64,000 nucleotides of DNA from Utricularia gibba (lineage: Eukaryota > Streptophyta > Magnoliopsida > Lamiales > Lentibulariaceae). The stretch is from assembly GCA_002189035.1 (NCBI GenBank), contig CM007991.1:1922001-1986000 (forward strand), read 5' to 3'. The notes below the pieces were generated by a model. It was not told the DNA's origin. It did not search any database and saw nothing but the letters and a program-made list of their open reading frames with translations. Position 1 is the stretch's first letter; each line of letters starts with the position of its first letter. Positions 1 through 13,077 of the stretch are shown piece by piece. The position numbers and the translations under genes are program-made.

Positions 1-2400
1 AAATTATGATGTTGGACACGTTTCACTAAATATTACATTATCCGTATTATTACCATCATCTTATTTCAAAACATAGCCTTTAATTTATTTCTTCAGGTAA
101 CATATGTTGATAAGGACGTGGCCTATTGCTTTGGTAAAACCCTCTTTTTGTTTCGAGCTCCCACAGAACCATGTTTGTAAAAATCGAATCTTTAGCTTCA
201 CCATATAGTTATTATATTTGCAAAACAAAAAAAAGACTAAAATTCTCATCAGAGTTTGGATTTTTTTTCCCAAGTTGATCGATAGAGTATAGATTCAAAA
301 CTGCAATCATCAAACCGACCGACCGGAAAAATGCACCGGTAGCTACCCCATCTCATTCTCAGACACCCCTAAACTCCTCCATCTGGTATTCGCCTAAGGT
401 TCGAGTTGGACACTCAAGACTAGAATTAGAAACACCAGCACCTTTTTCTTAAACAAGGCGTTTTCACTAACCGGGAGAGGAGTGGGGGGACCAAAGAGAC
501 AGTTAGTTCCAGTCTGTAAGAGTGTACGAGAATGCTATTACGCAAGTAAAAGAGACACTGTTTCTGGGAGGTTAAAAAAATGCATTGGAGCTTGGCTAGG
601 GTTTGGGGAGGACAGGATTAGAGTGTGTGAGTTGGTGCTGTGGAGGTACCTACCAGCAGGAGGCGGCAGGGCACATGCCCAAAATCTGTGGTGCTGTAGT
701 GTTAGGTGGCGTGCTCGCACAGAGACGTGACGGAGCTGAAGTGAGGAGCAGATGTTGTTGGAGGCCGGCCTACCGCTTTGTCCCATAATATTTCTTTAAC
801 TCACCAGCGTTGTAACAGTTCGAGTATCTAGATCAAGCTACTACGCTCTTTAATGTCTGCGATTACTCTCAACCACCCTCCACAGTAGGGTTTTGTTTGT
901 TTAGAATGCATGAATAATGAATCAATCACTCAATCATCTCAGGCCAGATCAGACCCATCTTCTTCCTGCCTGCCTTAACAACTCTCACTGTCTTGTCCGC
1001 ACCAAACCACATCCTCTGTGTCAACAATGGAGCTTTGTCCACACAGCGTTCTGGTCGAAAAAAACACTCCTGATCCACAGTGCGTGACGGAAGATGCTCC
1101 TTTTCCTTGCAGTTCAGGAGGTGGGCACACAGTCTTGCTGGAAAAGACACACAACGAGAACGACTGCATTCCGTGAATAACAGCAGAACCCCACACCCAT
1201 TCACGGCTCGGAGTCGGAGACCTGAACTACTGTGAAAACATCACCTCTTTTTCTACCTTACAAAAGGTGTTTTGGCATGGATCTTTTGACAAAGAATGGC
1301 CACCTCCCATTTATCTCTCATACATTAAAAACAAAATTTTATATATAATATAATTAATTTATTCACATACTCAAAATATATTGACCACTTTTATATTACA
1401 TACTTTTGGTATGGATATTAAGGTATTATTTAGAAAAGTGATCTAGGACCTTTATATTTCATATACTAAGAATAATTTTTTGCACATATAACACACAATT
1501 TTCTCAAATATTCAAAATACAGTGGTCACATTTGTAATACATTTGGGTATTAAATCGGTTAAATTAATTATAACTATATTATAAAAATAAATTTATTATT
1601 TCAATGTAATATTCTAAAGTTCATTATTTTTTTTAATTTTATATCAAAATTATTGAATCAAATTCAAGAAATCATGAATTCAATTCGAATCAAAAGGTGA
1701 AGTAAATGAATGTTGTGTAAATTATTTTTGAAATAAAATTTATAAAAGAAATAATATTTACTCTTAAATTGCATCCAATGCATATTAAAAAATAATCAAT
1801 TCTATTTCATGAACATTTTTTAAAAAATCAAAAATAATTTCAAAAACACAAATTTAATATTTCAAAGGTGCATTAGTGAGAGTGTGTGTAGGGTCATATT
1901 ATTAACACGCTGATTAAAAATTTGATTGGTCCATTTTTCAATAATTTTCTTGGAATGATTGGTGTCCAGCACTAAATGATTGCACTGTTGTAACGGCTTC
2001 ATGTTGTGGAGAAGATTTGGGAGCATTAAATATTTGATTATATTTAAATAAAATAAAGAAGGAATTATTATTATTATTATTATTGTTATTGTTATTGTTA
2101 TTGTGCGGGGAGAAGATATTCTTAAAAAAATAATAGAAAAAAGGAAAATTGAGGACCACACGCGTCAGCCAGTTGGGGAAGGTGGGGCCCAGACTATGGA
2201 GGAGGCGCCACATGGCCACGTCACCTAGCTCAACGACTCTTTTACGGAGGAACGCTTTTACTTTTGCGTGACTTTTACGTTTCAGCCCTTGCTGCCGTTG
2301 TGAACAAGGAATATGGGAACAAACCAAAAATTACAAGGCATGAGTTGAATTGGGGGTAGGGGTGTTTTAGACATTTGGTTTGTGGGCAGGGGGGTAAAGT
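1..2400. other. intergenic, no supported gene
   Basis: This stretch is mostly AT-rich, with long A/T runs from about 1300 to 1860. The open frames between 480 and 1200 match no family I know and have no convincing splice partners. A small Cys-containing frame on the minus strand near 975-1196 is unexplained. GC content rises again from about 2160, which could be the start of a promoter or leader for something further right. Confidence 0.6.
2064..2103. repeat. (ATT)n / (GTTATT)n microsatellite
   Basis: The + strand shows about seven ATT units, then GTTATT units, up to the GTGCGG at 2104. It is a simple compound microsatellite in intergenic DNA and a plausible length-polymorphic marker. Antisense frames rich in I/N that cross it are artefacts of the repeat. 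Confidence 0.9.
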
Positions 2401-3790
2401 GGGCTCTGGTCCTGGTCAATGCTCGTCGTGTTCGTGAAAATCAATGCGGGAGCTCAATAGCGATCGCTAGCCCAGCTTTTTGGGTTGGACAGCGAGTGAC
2501 CGTTTGAACGCTGTTCGCCTTTCAGATTTCCGAGCGGATTTTGTGTGCTCCGGTGTAGGATTTCAATAGCGTTCTTTTTCTGCATTACGAGCAATTGTAT
2601 TGTTGCTATACTTTCATTTTGGTTTTCAGAATGTAGATTTAAGGTGTGTGTGTTCTGTTAATTGTTGATGATATTGTAGATTTAAGGTCTCTGAGGCCAA
2701 CGTTGTTTGACGTAATTACTGGTTTATGCATCCTGCTATTTTTAGCGGGAATTTGACTTGAGTGCAACTTTGTTTTTATCAGATTGGGCTTGAGTTATAC
2801 AGATAATTATACACCGGTTTCGGTGCTTATCTAGTCTTGGGAAGAACAACCGTAAGTGACTAGACGAAGAGTGATGGAATGATTTGGACTGTGAAATGCA
2901 GAATGGAGCAGAGTCAACTGCTCCACTAGGGACCTTGATTGGTTGAAAACTGAGAATTGACATGTTAGAAAGAAAAGCTAGCAATAAAATATGGGCAAGC
3001 TGCGTGGCTAAGAGTCAAGCTCTTTCCAAGGCATTGGTAGCAGGGTTTGTGACAACTGACATTGAGTTTTAGCAGCTTGGAAGGTTAATGTCTGATTTGA
3101 AATAAGTATCTTAAGACACAACAAAACACTACCATGGATTTTTTGGAGGAGCCTATTTTTTTCTGATGTTGATGGCAGGTGAGACTTCAGGAACCACTGT
3201 TAAATTTGTTGTGATAGATGGCTGGACGGTTATGTTTTCATCAGTGGGAGATTCACGTTACATACTTGACACTCAAGGAGGGGATGTTTCTCTCAACAGT
3301 TGCCCCTCGGATGGAGGAGAATATTGAAGAAGGACGTGTAACTGCAAGAGGAGGTGAAGTAGGAAGACTAAATGTTTTCATTTGGCTGCCCGCTGGCCCT
3401 CTGCCAGAATTGTGCGAGTCGTGAGTTTGGTAGTTATTTTTAGGGATCGAGAGCTTTTTTGGGTCTCTCGTTCCTGAATATCAGAAATGCTTCTTTATTG
3501 CATCTGCTTATCATTTGGTAGTTCTGAAACCACGGAATTGTTATCCTAGCTCATTTCATTCAGACAAGGAGTGCACAAGTTTCCATGATGGTTTGATGGA
3601 TCTGTTCAACGTTCTTTAAGAAAATGTCGGACTGATGCATCTAACGAATGAAAAATTACTATCAGAATGTCAGTAGCTACCAAGAAACAGCACAAAGGAA
3701 AGAATTTTCAACGAAGTGTGAGTTCCTTGGCTCAAAGGGATGTATAACATAGCTACATCTACACAGACAGGATGAAACATGGCGTACAAA
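2400..3790. other. unresolved stretch, possible non-coding transcript
   Basis: Base composition here is less AT-rich and resembles a plant leader with introns, but I found no conserved protein. The only notable + frame is 68 codons at 3218-3424 (begins MAGRLCFHQWEIH), which I do not recognise. The right end (about 3600-3790) is probably the 3' UTR of the TOPLESS-related gene on the minus strand. A long non-coding RNA or a small-peptide gene is possible but cannot be shown from sequence alone. Confidence 0.35.
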
Positions 3791-3799
3791 GGTTTTCTT

Positions 3800-6700
3800 T
3801 CATCTTTGACCCTGATCAGGGGCATGGTTGGCGGAAGCGGATGAAGAACCGGGTCTTCCATTTACGAGTCCGTTATCCGACGGAGGAGATGCACCCCACT
3901 TGTTATCCGATTCCAGAGGTTCTATCACTTTCACAGACCCATCGGACAACCCAACTGCAAACTGGTTAGGCTCCTGAGGATGCGCCGCCATCACCACTGG
4001 GTACACAGGTTGCCCCCTGAAATATGGCGAAGGTGAAAGTTAGGGATGAACTGGAAGTTGGTAAAAAACATGACAACATAGCAGAGGTATTCTCACCCGC
4101 TTAATACGGCCTGTGACAAGTATGCGGATGGTGCAATTCGACATCTTAGTCGGAGGGTATCCGCATCAAAGACTCCGATATTACCATCACAGAAGGAAGC
4201 GAAAACAAGCTGACTGTTGCAAGAGTACGCTACACCTGATATAGGTGCAGGAAGGGGCTCTTGGGGCACCCACTACAGCAGAAAGAACACATCCGTCAGA
4301 CTAACTAAATGAAAAGGCAGAAGAAGAAAGCTCATATGTTGGAGAGGTACCTGACGTATGCGCTCCATCTTTGAGGCATCGTATATTGATATTTGTGTTT
4401 CATGAGAAACAAGCAAGCGAACTTGATCAGAATGAAACTGCACGCGAGTGTCACCACTAGGCGCTTTACCAGGAGGAAGTTGAATTGGCACCATCTTTCG
4501 CTTATCCCATGTGTCTATACTCCAGATGCAAAGCTACAAAAGAAAAAAAAAAAAGATTAGCTAAGCACATAACTGGGGTCATCGGTTCCTTTCAGGAAAA
4601 GCCTTACTTGAGCATCAGCGCCAGAGGAAACCAATATATTAAGGTTAGTTGAAAAGGCCAATCCGGTAATGCGCTTCTGATGACCTTTTAGTTTTGACTT
4701 CACCTGTTGTTGACCAGAAGATGAGTTATCAGATCGTAAAGATGCAAGCATGATCCAACAGGAGAAATGCATACCTCATCGACTCGGACATTGTATATGT
4801 GAATAGTTGAATCCTCCATCCCAATTGCTATTATATTGTTGTCTTGTGGGTGGAACGCCAAAAAAGTGGATGCTGGTGGTGGGGGCATGAATGTAGTCAT
4901 GACCTTCAAAAGAAGGAAGTCAGTGATACGAGGATTGCCACACCAACATTTTGTAGCATAGAATGCATACCTTAAACGTCATCATGTTGAACAACGAGAC
5001 CTTTCCTCCTGCCGCTGACATTACATAAGAGTCATTCTTTGAGAGTGCAATGCATGGAACTGCTTCTTCAAGGTTGACACCCGATATGTCGTTGGTCATA
5101 AGAAGACCGCTGTTTGGTTGCCAATGTTGCGGAGCAGCATTGGCAGTGACCTTCAAAAAAATGAAGTGTAAAAAAGGACAGTTCAAAAGCCAAGAAGTTG
5201 CATACAGGCCCACATGTAAGGTTTCTTGCATTTCTCTTGTTACCTTTCCACTTGGATTTTGCTCATTGCGGACCCATTTCCACAGCTTCTGGACACCATT
5301 TGATCCAAGAGCCAATATTCCAACTCCAGAATTTGTATAAAGAAGCCGAGCAACCTTGGGATGGGCAAGATACTTAGATATGGGCGGACAAAAGATGACA
5401 TAGATGTTACTGATGTACCTTATTACTACCATCGGCGCTGTCCGGCATTGTGACTGAAAGGCAATGAGAAGGGTCCACGATTTCAGCTAATTGCCAAGGC
5501 TTCATTTTGTCACTACCATCCTCCATAGCTCTGACTTTCTCCAAGCTTCTACTCATGGATTCGACACCATTCTGGATAAAAAAAGAGTATCAAAAGTATA
5601 GGTCAGAATGAAGTTATAACTTGAGAAGGTGAAGAAAAAGATGGTATTCAAAATAATAAACCACCAGGTAGCTGGATATCAAATTTATCATTCATGTAAA
5701 ATCATAGGAATAAGAGAGATGAAAGGCATAGCATACCAGGGTCGCAGAAGGTCGGACGGGGGAGGATCTTTCTACTTTACAACTTATAGGGGTAACATTT
5801 ACTACACTAGCCCCAGAAACCTGTTCAATGCCAGACCAAAAAAGTGTCAAAGTAATACAACGTCAGAGCTACAGAACAGTTGAATGATATGTAGAGCATA
5901 CAACCTTAACACCTGCAGCTTCCAGAGGGGATCTCAATGCTTCGAAAGTCTGGGGTTCAACTGCTCGCAAGGATCTCATGCCACTTGCATTTGCCAAGAT
6001 CTTGATTCCATTGTCTGCAGTTGTAACGGCCAGCAAATTGCCTTCTTTATTGAATCTCAACCGTGGAAGATTCTGAAACCAAAATTGAATTCAGTTCAAA
6101 TTCTGGCCAAAGAAAAAATCTAATAAGGAACTCAGCCAAGATCTTGAATCCATTGTCTTCTTGATAATTTAAGTAGTCCTGACTAACCGGAAGACCGCCA
6201 TCTGCATCAGTGGTTGTCAGTACATTGACAGTATCCATCTCCCAGAATTTTATCTGGCCATCTTCGCCCACGGCCAAAAAGTGATTTTGAGTTGTATCAA
6301 AATGCACAACACCAGCTGATTTCTTTCTGAACCCCAAGTAAGTTCTCTTTATTGCGCCTTCACTTTCATTCCATTCCACAAGAAAAGAGTCTCCATCTTT
6401 TCCTGTTCCACAGGAGAAGAGCCTGAAAGAAACGGAACAGGCATTCAGGCATGACGTCCTTAGATTTCTAAGAACATACACAATTTTACCTGCTTCCATC
6501 TGCACTGTACAACATTGTGGTGCACCCATGTCCAGGAGCATCATAATCAACTCTTGATCCCACATTATCATAAAGCCAAGCTTTGATTTTCCCATCCATG
6601 GCAGTTGAGAATATGAACTGCAGATAGAAATGCAAAGCATCAACAATCAAATATTTTCCCAAAGAATTTGAGATCCTCAAAATAAAAATACACTCCTGGA

Positions 6701-9700
6701 ACTTTTTTTTTTACTAATCCCAAAAAAAAAAGAGAGCATGCCACTGGAGCCAAACCTCACTTTTTCTCTTCGGGATACAAAGAAGCATATTAAAAAAGTT
6801 ATGGCCCTTAAAAGCCATGCAAATATAGACCCAAAAAAACTGCCGCAATACCTGAATATTCTCTTTCTGATGAGGACATATTGAATAAACAGGTGCTTCA
6901 TGCCCTTCAAAGTTGAATAGTTTCCTCCCTTTCAAATCCCAAACCTGTCTCAAATTTCTCCATCAGATTCCCTGTTGCAACACCTGAATAACTTCAAAAG
7001 ATGACTAGTAAAATTCTTCTCACTTTAATCAACTTGTCGTCCCCACATGTAACAACACAGAGTTGTTTATTAGGATGGGCAAATGCGATGTCACTCACTG
7101 CACCAATATGGGCATCGATCTGCATAAAAAAAATCAATAGTATTTAGTTCAAATTTAATATTGACATCAACAAGCTGAAATTAAAATATACCTCCAAATG
7201 TGGGCGCAAATCATTGGCCCCATATACTGATATAGATGAACTAAATGCTTTGAAAAAGCAGCACCTGCAACATGAAATTGTTTCATAAAATAACTCGATG
7301 ATAATATTTAACATATCAAATCCCAAGGGTCAACTTACCACAAAATGATCCATCTGGACTCCATGTAACACGAGTAACTGAAAAAGGAGCTTCCTTGGCA
7401 ACAGAAGTCTGCTTAAAGCATCATAATGTGAGGATTTGCAACAAATATATGAAAGGAGAACTCAGGTAGACTCCTTGCCATACAAGAATGCATCAAATTC
7501 ATCACAGGCAATGAGTTTGATAAGCACCAGAAATTAGAATGCGCATTCAGCAAGCTACATGAAGCTGTGAGAGGCTAGAAACCTGGAATTGCACAGTGCA
7601 AGCTTGGATTTCCCAAATCTTAAATGTCTTAGAACTCAACTTCTCCCTCAGCGCAGCCTCCCATAGAGTTACATCCCCATTACTGCAGCCCACTGTTATG
7701 ACAGAAAAATCATTTACAATTACATATAAATATACACAAAGGACATACATAGAGATTACAACATCACAGCTCAGGGAAACATAATACCGAGGAGCAGAGT
7801 ATGAAGTGAAGGGTGAAAATCAAGGCTTGACACAGAAGATCCCTGATGCAATGTGGAAGCTAGATTTCTCGGCAAGTCATCTAGGCTCCAGGATGCCTGC
7901 TGACGAAGGTTTGGATATGTAACCTGAATTGAAAAGAGAAACACAATTTAGCTATTAGGTGTCTTGCATCTGAATCATTAAGGGACCTCAGATATATTGA
8001 ATATTACCTCCTCCTGGGATGGTCGCAAACGCTTCATCAAGTGGTCATGATCAGCATTCTGATACTCAACCACGCCCAACGTTGCTGGAGGAGTGAGTGG
8101 CCTCTTAAAAATTGAAACTGTTCAAATTGAAAAGTAGTCATCAATAGTAAGCAACCAATTCAACCTATTCAAAAAAAATTCACAAGATCTCATTCCTCAT
8201 TCATCAAGCAACTTCTTTAAAATCAGTAGGAAGTTTCAGCTTGTCAAAAAAAAAAAACATTTTAGTATCGGCATAAGTACTCACCTTGATTAGGCGGGAG
8301 GGGTAACGAAGATGCAGTGACAACCGATGCTTGCACAGCTGATGATGCAGCAGCAGCATTTGCCATCCAACCAGCAAAAGCATTTGCATTTGCCGCAGCA
8401 GCAGTGGGTGGGAAGGGCTGCTAGCAACAAAGAAGGCGTGCAAACAATTTACGGACTTTCTCATCCCATGTCATGGACATAACAGATCCATGAAGATGCA
8501 ATTTTACAGCTGAGGATAAGAATAGTAATGTACCCCATGAGCTCCAAGAGCTGTATATGCAGCAGGTTTTGCCACTGCACCTGTTGGAAGATTAACAGGA
8601 GTAGGTGGGAGTGCTCCATTTGGAGGGGAACACGTGTGATCAGTAAATAACGTCTTAATATCCGGATTTGACCTAGGGTTCTTGCACAGCTGATGTTGCC
8701 AATTCAGACTGGAGTTAATAAATACGGTCAGCTCAACGGTGATGCAGCATAAGTTTAAACACTAGAAAATTTCAAAATGAACTTCCAAATATTAAAATAA
8801 AAAAAAAAAAAACTTAGAGAGGCGGGTATAGGGGCTGAAAGGACACTCAAGGCCGAGGGGCAACAATTTATAAAAAGAAAAACAGGAAGTATCCATTGCA
8901 AATGCGCTGTGTACCTCTGATTGATAAGGGTTCTCAATCTGGACGACTTTAATGTAGGAAAAACAAGCTTCTCCCGGAAAAGGGGATTTGCTTCAATTAG
9001 CTTCTTGAGTTCAATCAACATAATGCTACGGGCTGTCTTCGTGTCACCATATCTAGAAAGCTGTTCATTTTCCCTGTTCATAAAATTGATGAGTGTTCGC
9101 CAAACATTGTGAAACCAAAATATCTTCCGCATCGAACAATAAGCTGAATTTTAACTAACACCCTCCAATAGTAAAACAAAACCATAATTCTAATGACACA
9201 CCACGGGGGTAAACTAAATTACCTACTTTCAAGTGAAGCATGTTGTACCTGAAGTTTGCAAGTGTTAAGAGCTGCGTAATTTCCTTGTATAGATCTTCAT
9301 TGAATGTTGAAAATACTTTTAAGTCGCCGACCAGAATTTCAACTGCTTTGGCTTTGTCTGGCCTGATGACCCAGTTGATGTGAGTACCAACATAATAGAA
9401 CAGGTTGACAAAGAGTGGGAGTGCCCCCCCCCCCCCCCCAAAAAAAAAATATTTACAGGAAAACATTTTAAATAAACAACTTTCAGATTACCGATCAAGA
9501 GCTTCAAGATACTTCTGCTTTCTTATTTCAAAAAAAATCTTCATGGAATATCTATTGTCATCAACCTTGGTAAAGCCAGACAGATACTTCTCCACTTCCT
9601 CCCATTCACCTGCATGCACTTTTTCCTCGAAATATTTCATGTTGAAGAAAAAGCCCGATTCTTGCTCAAGCCTGAAACAATGCACATAGCCAATGTTTAA

Positions 9701-10248
9701 CTGCGGAAGAGACGTGTCTTGGCTTCTACCTCATGATCTTCTCCCACAAAGTGAGAACACACAATTTTTATGAAGCAACACAGAGTTCCATCTCATTTTT
9801 GTGCTAGAAACATTACCACAAGACTTCGATAAATACTTTGAATTAACGTTGCCATCAAACTACACCTTCTACTCCAGCACATCGCCCAGTGTATAATTAC
9901 CACAGACGCATCACAGTAAAAACTTGCAGCAATTATTATATACAAATTCCTAGCCTCGTATTATAATCCCAACCACCAAGCGAATCTCTAACTTGAAAAG
10001 TCAACCTTTCTCACCCCCTTCACAGCCCTTTCAATCAGAAACGTCCAATCACATACCAAATAAAGAAATCTACCCGACGAACGGCAAAAAATGAAGGGAA
10101 AAAACAGAAGATCAAGAACCCAAAAAAATTTAAGCTAAAAACAATTAAAAAAAGTATTAATGACGTACTTGTGCACAGACTCCTTAAATTTCTCCTCCTC
10201 CAAGAACTGAAGAATCAAGAACACCAATTCCCTGCTCAAAGACGACAT
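3800..10248 (-). CDS. TPR: TOPLESS-related transcriptional corepressor
   Basis: This is a Groucho/Tup1-type corepressor. In the family it is recruited in the nucleus by EAR-motif repressors such as Aux/IAA and NINJA. I read 25 exons; the first is 10169..10248 and the last 3800..4016. The protein starts MSSLSRELVFLILQFLEEEK (LisH), followed by CTLH residues such as FTKVDDNRYSMKIFFEIRKQ and the tetramer region KAVEILVGDLKVFSTFNEDL. The linker contains LKRPLTPPATLGVVEYQ and MKRLRPSQEEVTYPNLRQQ, which points to the TPR2/TPR4 side of the family rather than TPL/TPR1. Two WD40 propellers follow, with landmarks FEGHEAPVYSICPHQKENIQ, GSRVDYDAPGHG and SLFNMMTFKVMTTFMPPPPA, ending DQGQR. Length is about 1129 aa, as expected. 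Exon 11 (7192..7264) has an apparent one-base deletion in a four-G run (plus 7218-7221); exons sum to 3389 nt, one short of a full frame. Read literally, the protein would stop soon after the first WD repeats. Confidence 0.95.
9424..9449. repeat. C16A10 homopolymer block in TPR intron 2
   Basis: Sixteen C are followed by ten A in the intron between TPR exons 2 and 3. On the gene strand this is a T10-G16 tract about 60 bases upstream of the exon 3 acceptor. Runs like this are slippage-prone and hard to sequence, so the count should not be trusted. Confidence 0.9.
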
Positions 10249-10471
10249 TTTCACCACCGATTCAACAGATCAAACTCCCAAACATAAATCCCAGGCTCCA
10301 CCGACGCTCCTCCGCCTCAAAACTTGTAATCCCTTCAAGGGTTTCTCCCAAAAGCGGCTGTTTCTCGATGGAAAAGTAGATAGACACACGCAGACAGCGA
10401 GAACTTTTGTTGTATCCTGTTTTCCACAACTTTTTCTTAGATCAACAACTCTCGCTTGCTCTCTATAAAAG

Positions 10472-10488
10472 ACCTATATATACACGAG
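10472..10488 (-). promoter_or_regulatory. TATA box of the TPR gene
   Basis: The minus strand reads GTGTATATATAGG here, about 230 bases upstream of the TPR start codon. It is followed downstream by CT-rich leader sequence, a common plant core-promoter arrangement. A GA-rich tract lies just upstream (10499-10524 on the plus strand). The start of transcription is inferred, not seen. Confidence 0.5.
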
Positions 10489-10659
10489 GCGTACGTATAG
10501 AGAGAGAGAAAGAGAGAGAGGAGGAAAAGTAGAATTAGAGGCGGTAATGGTGGTGGTGGTCTCGCAATCCTCGATGCGTTTTGCAGGAGTCTATCTTTTT
10601 CTTCCCACTGATCTTATCACAGATACGCCGACCAACTTATTACAAGACCTCGACAAACG

Positions 10660-11640
10660 ATCATGATAAGCGCAATGGCTTATTGGGAAGCTATCATAGC
10701 GTGAGGTGGAGGAAGAGACGGGTGGCGGTTGGCGGAATCCAAAAAGGACTATAAATTAGAGTTGAATGTTGAGCTTTGAGTTACGACGCCATGGGGTCCA
10801 CAAATTGCTGTCACGTCCGTCCAAGTTTACCGCGCGTGGTATATGTTGTCTGCCAGCTCACGTGAAAAAACAAAACATAAAATAAAAATAAAAGGGCAAA
10901 TTTGGTATTCACAAAATAGTTAGGGTGTTTTTCTAAATCTCAAATATTATACTACATCCAATCCCCATTATAAAATTCGGATGTTTCATAAAAAAAATAC
11001 CTCAATAATAATAATACCCTTGAATTCGGAAAGATATTGAATCGGACCGTATTTTTCTGAAATATTTTCCGTCAATGCTTTTTTATATTATAACATTGGG
11101 CATGTATACATAGTAAAAAAAAAAAGAAACATTTCGACCCCTACCCTATTTTAACATATTCAAGTAAGAATAACATGGTTGCCAAAACGATTGGTTCTGG
11201 GCCTGGCAGGAAGCCCACGGCACGAATTTGTCAACGTTTTCCACGTGTCTTTTTTCAGTGAGTGGACAGAATTCCCGATCCTCCCATAGGGTGGATCCAT
11301 CCATATCCACTTGCCTCCTCTGGTCGAAGCGTCGGCGTCTATTAATTTCAAATTCAAAAAATCGTTTATTTCGTATTTAAAACCAAAATTTCAATGGAAT
11401 TTAAAATGTTAAGAAAAAAAAAATATCATTTAAACTCCATTTTTTAATTTTTATTATTTTTAAATAATAATAATATTATTATTTATGGGTTATTGCATTG
11501 ATGACATTGTCCCGGTTAGGGAATTTTTGGGCTTTGTAAGAAGAGTATTTCATTTTGGGGCGTCGGGTGGGGTCCTACGTCGTCTATTCACAAGTTTCCG
11601 AGTATGCTGATGTGGACGCCGTTGGGCGATCATGAAAAAG
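10660..11640. other. intergenic, no gene seen
   Basis: AT-rich DNA between the TPR promoter and the 3' end of the PADRE gene. It holds a poly-A/T-rich block at about 11100-11130 and 11410-11480 and no frame with recognisable homology. Part of it should be the 3' UTR of the PADRE gene. Confidence 0.6.
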
Positions 11641-11679
11641 TGGCTACCAACCAACTGATTGAATGCCTTCACCTGCAGT

Positions 11680-12263
11680 TCACCTTCCGGGCGTTGGATT
11701 TCCGCCCCCGGTGGTTGTCGGGGGCGCCACAGCGGCGGAGCACTTGGCCACCGCGCGTACGTTTTCGATCAGCGCCTGTGTCCGCGCCTCGTGGGAGAGA
11801 ATCTCGGACAGCTCGTCTGGGGTGATCACCAGTCTCACTTTCCACACTTCTCCCGCGCCGCCTCCGCCGCGCCGCCATCTAGGAAGGTTGTCGGAGGCGG
11901 CGGTCTCGGATCCTCCCTTCAGCGACGCGGAGGAGCAGGTACCGTCCGCGGAGGACATCCGGTAGGGCGTAGTGGTCCCTGGTGTTGAAACGCGTCGGTG
12001 GCGGCGTCGGTGGTGGGTAGGAGGTAGTAGAATTGACCAGGGCGGAGGCGTTGGTGGTCGAGAAGCGGAGGCGAGAGAGGCTTGGCAGAAAGGTACAGCG
12101 CGTGGCCAGGGAATTCGTCGGTGATGCAGGCGGCGGTGATCGGCGCGTAGAGCTCCATGACACCCCCGTTGGAGGTCACCACCTTCACCATATCCTCCAC
12201 CATCCCGCCTCCGCACCCCTCGTCCTCCGGTGACAATCTCTTCAGCATGCAGCAGTTCCCCAT
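11680..12263 (-). CDS. PADRE (DUF4228) domain protein, frame broken once
   Basis: An intronless gene whose product starts MGNCCMLKRLSPED. Gly2 with Cys4/Cys5 is a typical N-myristoylation plus palmitoylation signal for membrane attachment. The domain follows with LYAPITAACITDEFPGHALY and LRPGQFYYLLP, then TTPYRMS, and a C-terminal helix WKVRLVITPDELSEILSHEA with LIENVRAVAKC. This is the standard order for the family, whose members respond to stress and pathogens but have no known biochemical activity. The two halves are in different frames. Adding one G to the GGG run at 11977-11979 (C on the plus strand) joins them, giving 585 nt or 194 aa, a normal family length. A (TA)n(GA)n tract upstream probably holds the TATA box. 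Confidence 0.85.
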
Positions 12264-12303
12264 TCGACTCGCAGAGTATTTTCTTTCGATGCGTAAGCAG
12301 AAT

Positions 12304-12334
12304 CTATATATATATATAGAGAGAGAGAGAGAGT
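12304..12334. repeat. (TA)n(GA)n microsatellite over the PADRE core promoter
   Basis: The plus strand has about seven TA units followed by eight GA units, 40-70 bases upstream of the PADRE start codon on the minus strand. The TA part is the best TATA-box candidate for that gene, so repeat length may alter promoter spacing. Confidence 0.7.
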
Positions 12335-12399
12335 TAAGATAAGCCTTCCTTATTACACCATTTTTGTTACGTGTTATTTTATTCCTCACATTAAAGCTA

Positions 12400-13075
12400 T
12401 GTGTGTGTTAGTAAGCGGTTGAAAAGGTGAATTCCGCCCACATGAAGCCCGGACGAGACGTTCACCCACCCGACGCGGGAGAGACGGACACGTGATACGC
12501 GGGAATAGAAGCACCACCGATTCCCTCCTCGCGACTTAAAGGCGGTTCCCATGTCCGTGTCGACGTGTCCCGCCAGGGCAGAATCCAAGCTATCATTCAT
12601 TTAACTCTTATTAATATTTATCACATGCGACAACGTTTCTGCATCCGAATTCATCGAAACGTAACAATAACATATGCAATCTCACTTTCAGCCAAATGCG
12701 TATAGGCACGTGATCATTGTCTCCTTCCTTCTCTTTCCAATTTCCATCTCTGCTAAAATAAATGAATATTAGAATACCGTGGGCCCCACTGTCGGCCGCC
12801 CCCTGGCTGACACCGCCATCCAAAAATTATATATATGTGGTTCCGGCTTCGTGGGCCTCCTACGGGTAGGCCCATGAGGGAAAAAACCTTGGCGCTGCAC
12901 TTGTCGTCTTGTGGGTGGAGAAGGGTATTTTCGTAACTAGAGTGGAATGCTTTCATTCTTCGTGTGCGCCTTCTATATTTAGAGGTTACTTACACAAGCG
13001 TGTTACCTAGAGTCTAGACGATAAGGATTGGGTACTTACGTTATTTGGAATCCTTCTAATTACAGGCGTCTTAAG
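12400..13075. other. intergenic / distal promoter, no gene seen
   Basis: Moderately GC-rich sequence between two divergently transcribed genes (PADRE on minus, DRM1-like on plus). Several ACGT-core motifs occur, for example CACGTG near 12710. Open frames here have no homology that I recognise and lack splice context. Confidence 0.5.
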
Positions 13076-13077
13076 TT

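Noticed and set aside
482-1204. Overlapping frames of 60-90 codons on both strands, one with Lys/Arg-rich C terminus
   Set aside because: No family resemblance, no splice partners, and frames overlap each other on both strands.
1862-2327. Minus-strand frames rich in Ile or Asn
   Set aside because: They translate the ATT/GTTATT microsatellite and have no flanking homology.
11604-11988. Plus-strand frames up to 109 codons over the PADRE gene
   Set aside because: They are antisense to a GC-rich coding region with clear family matches on the minus strand.
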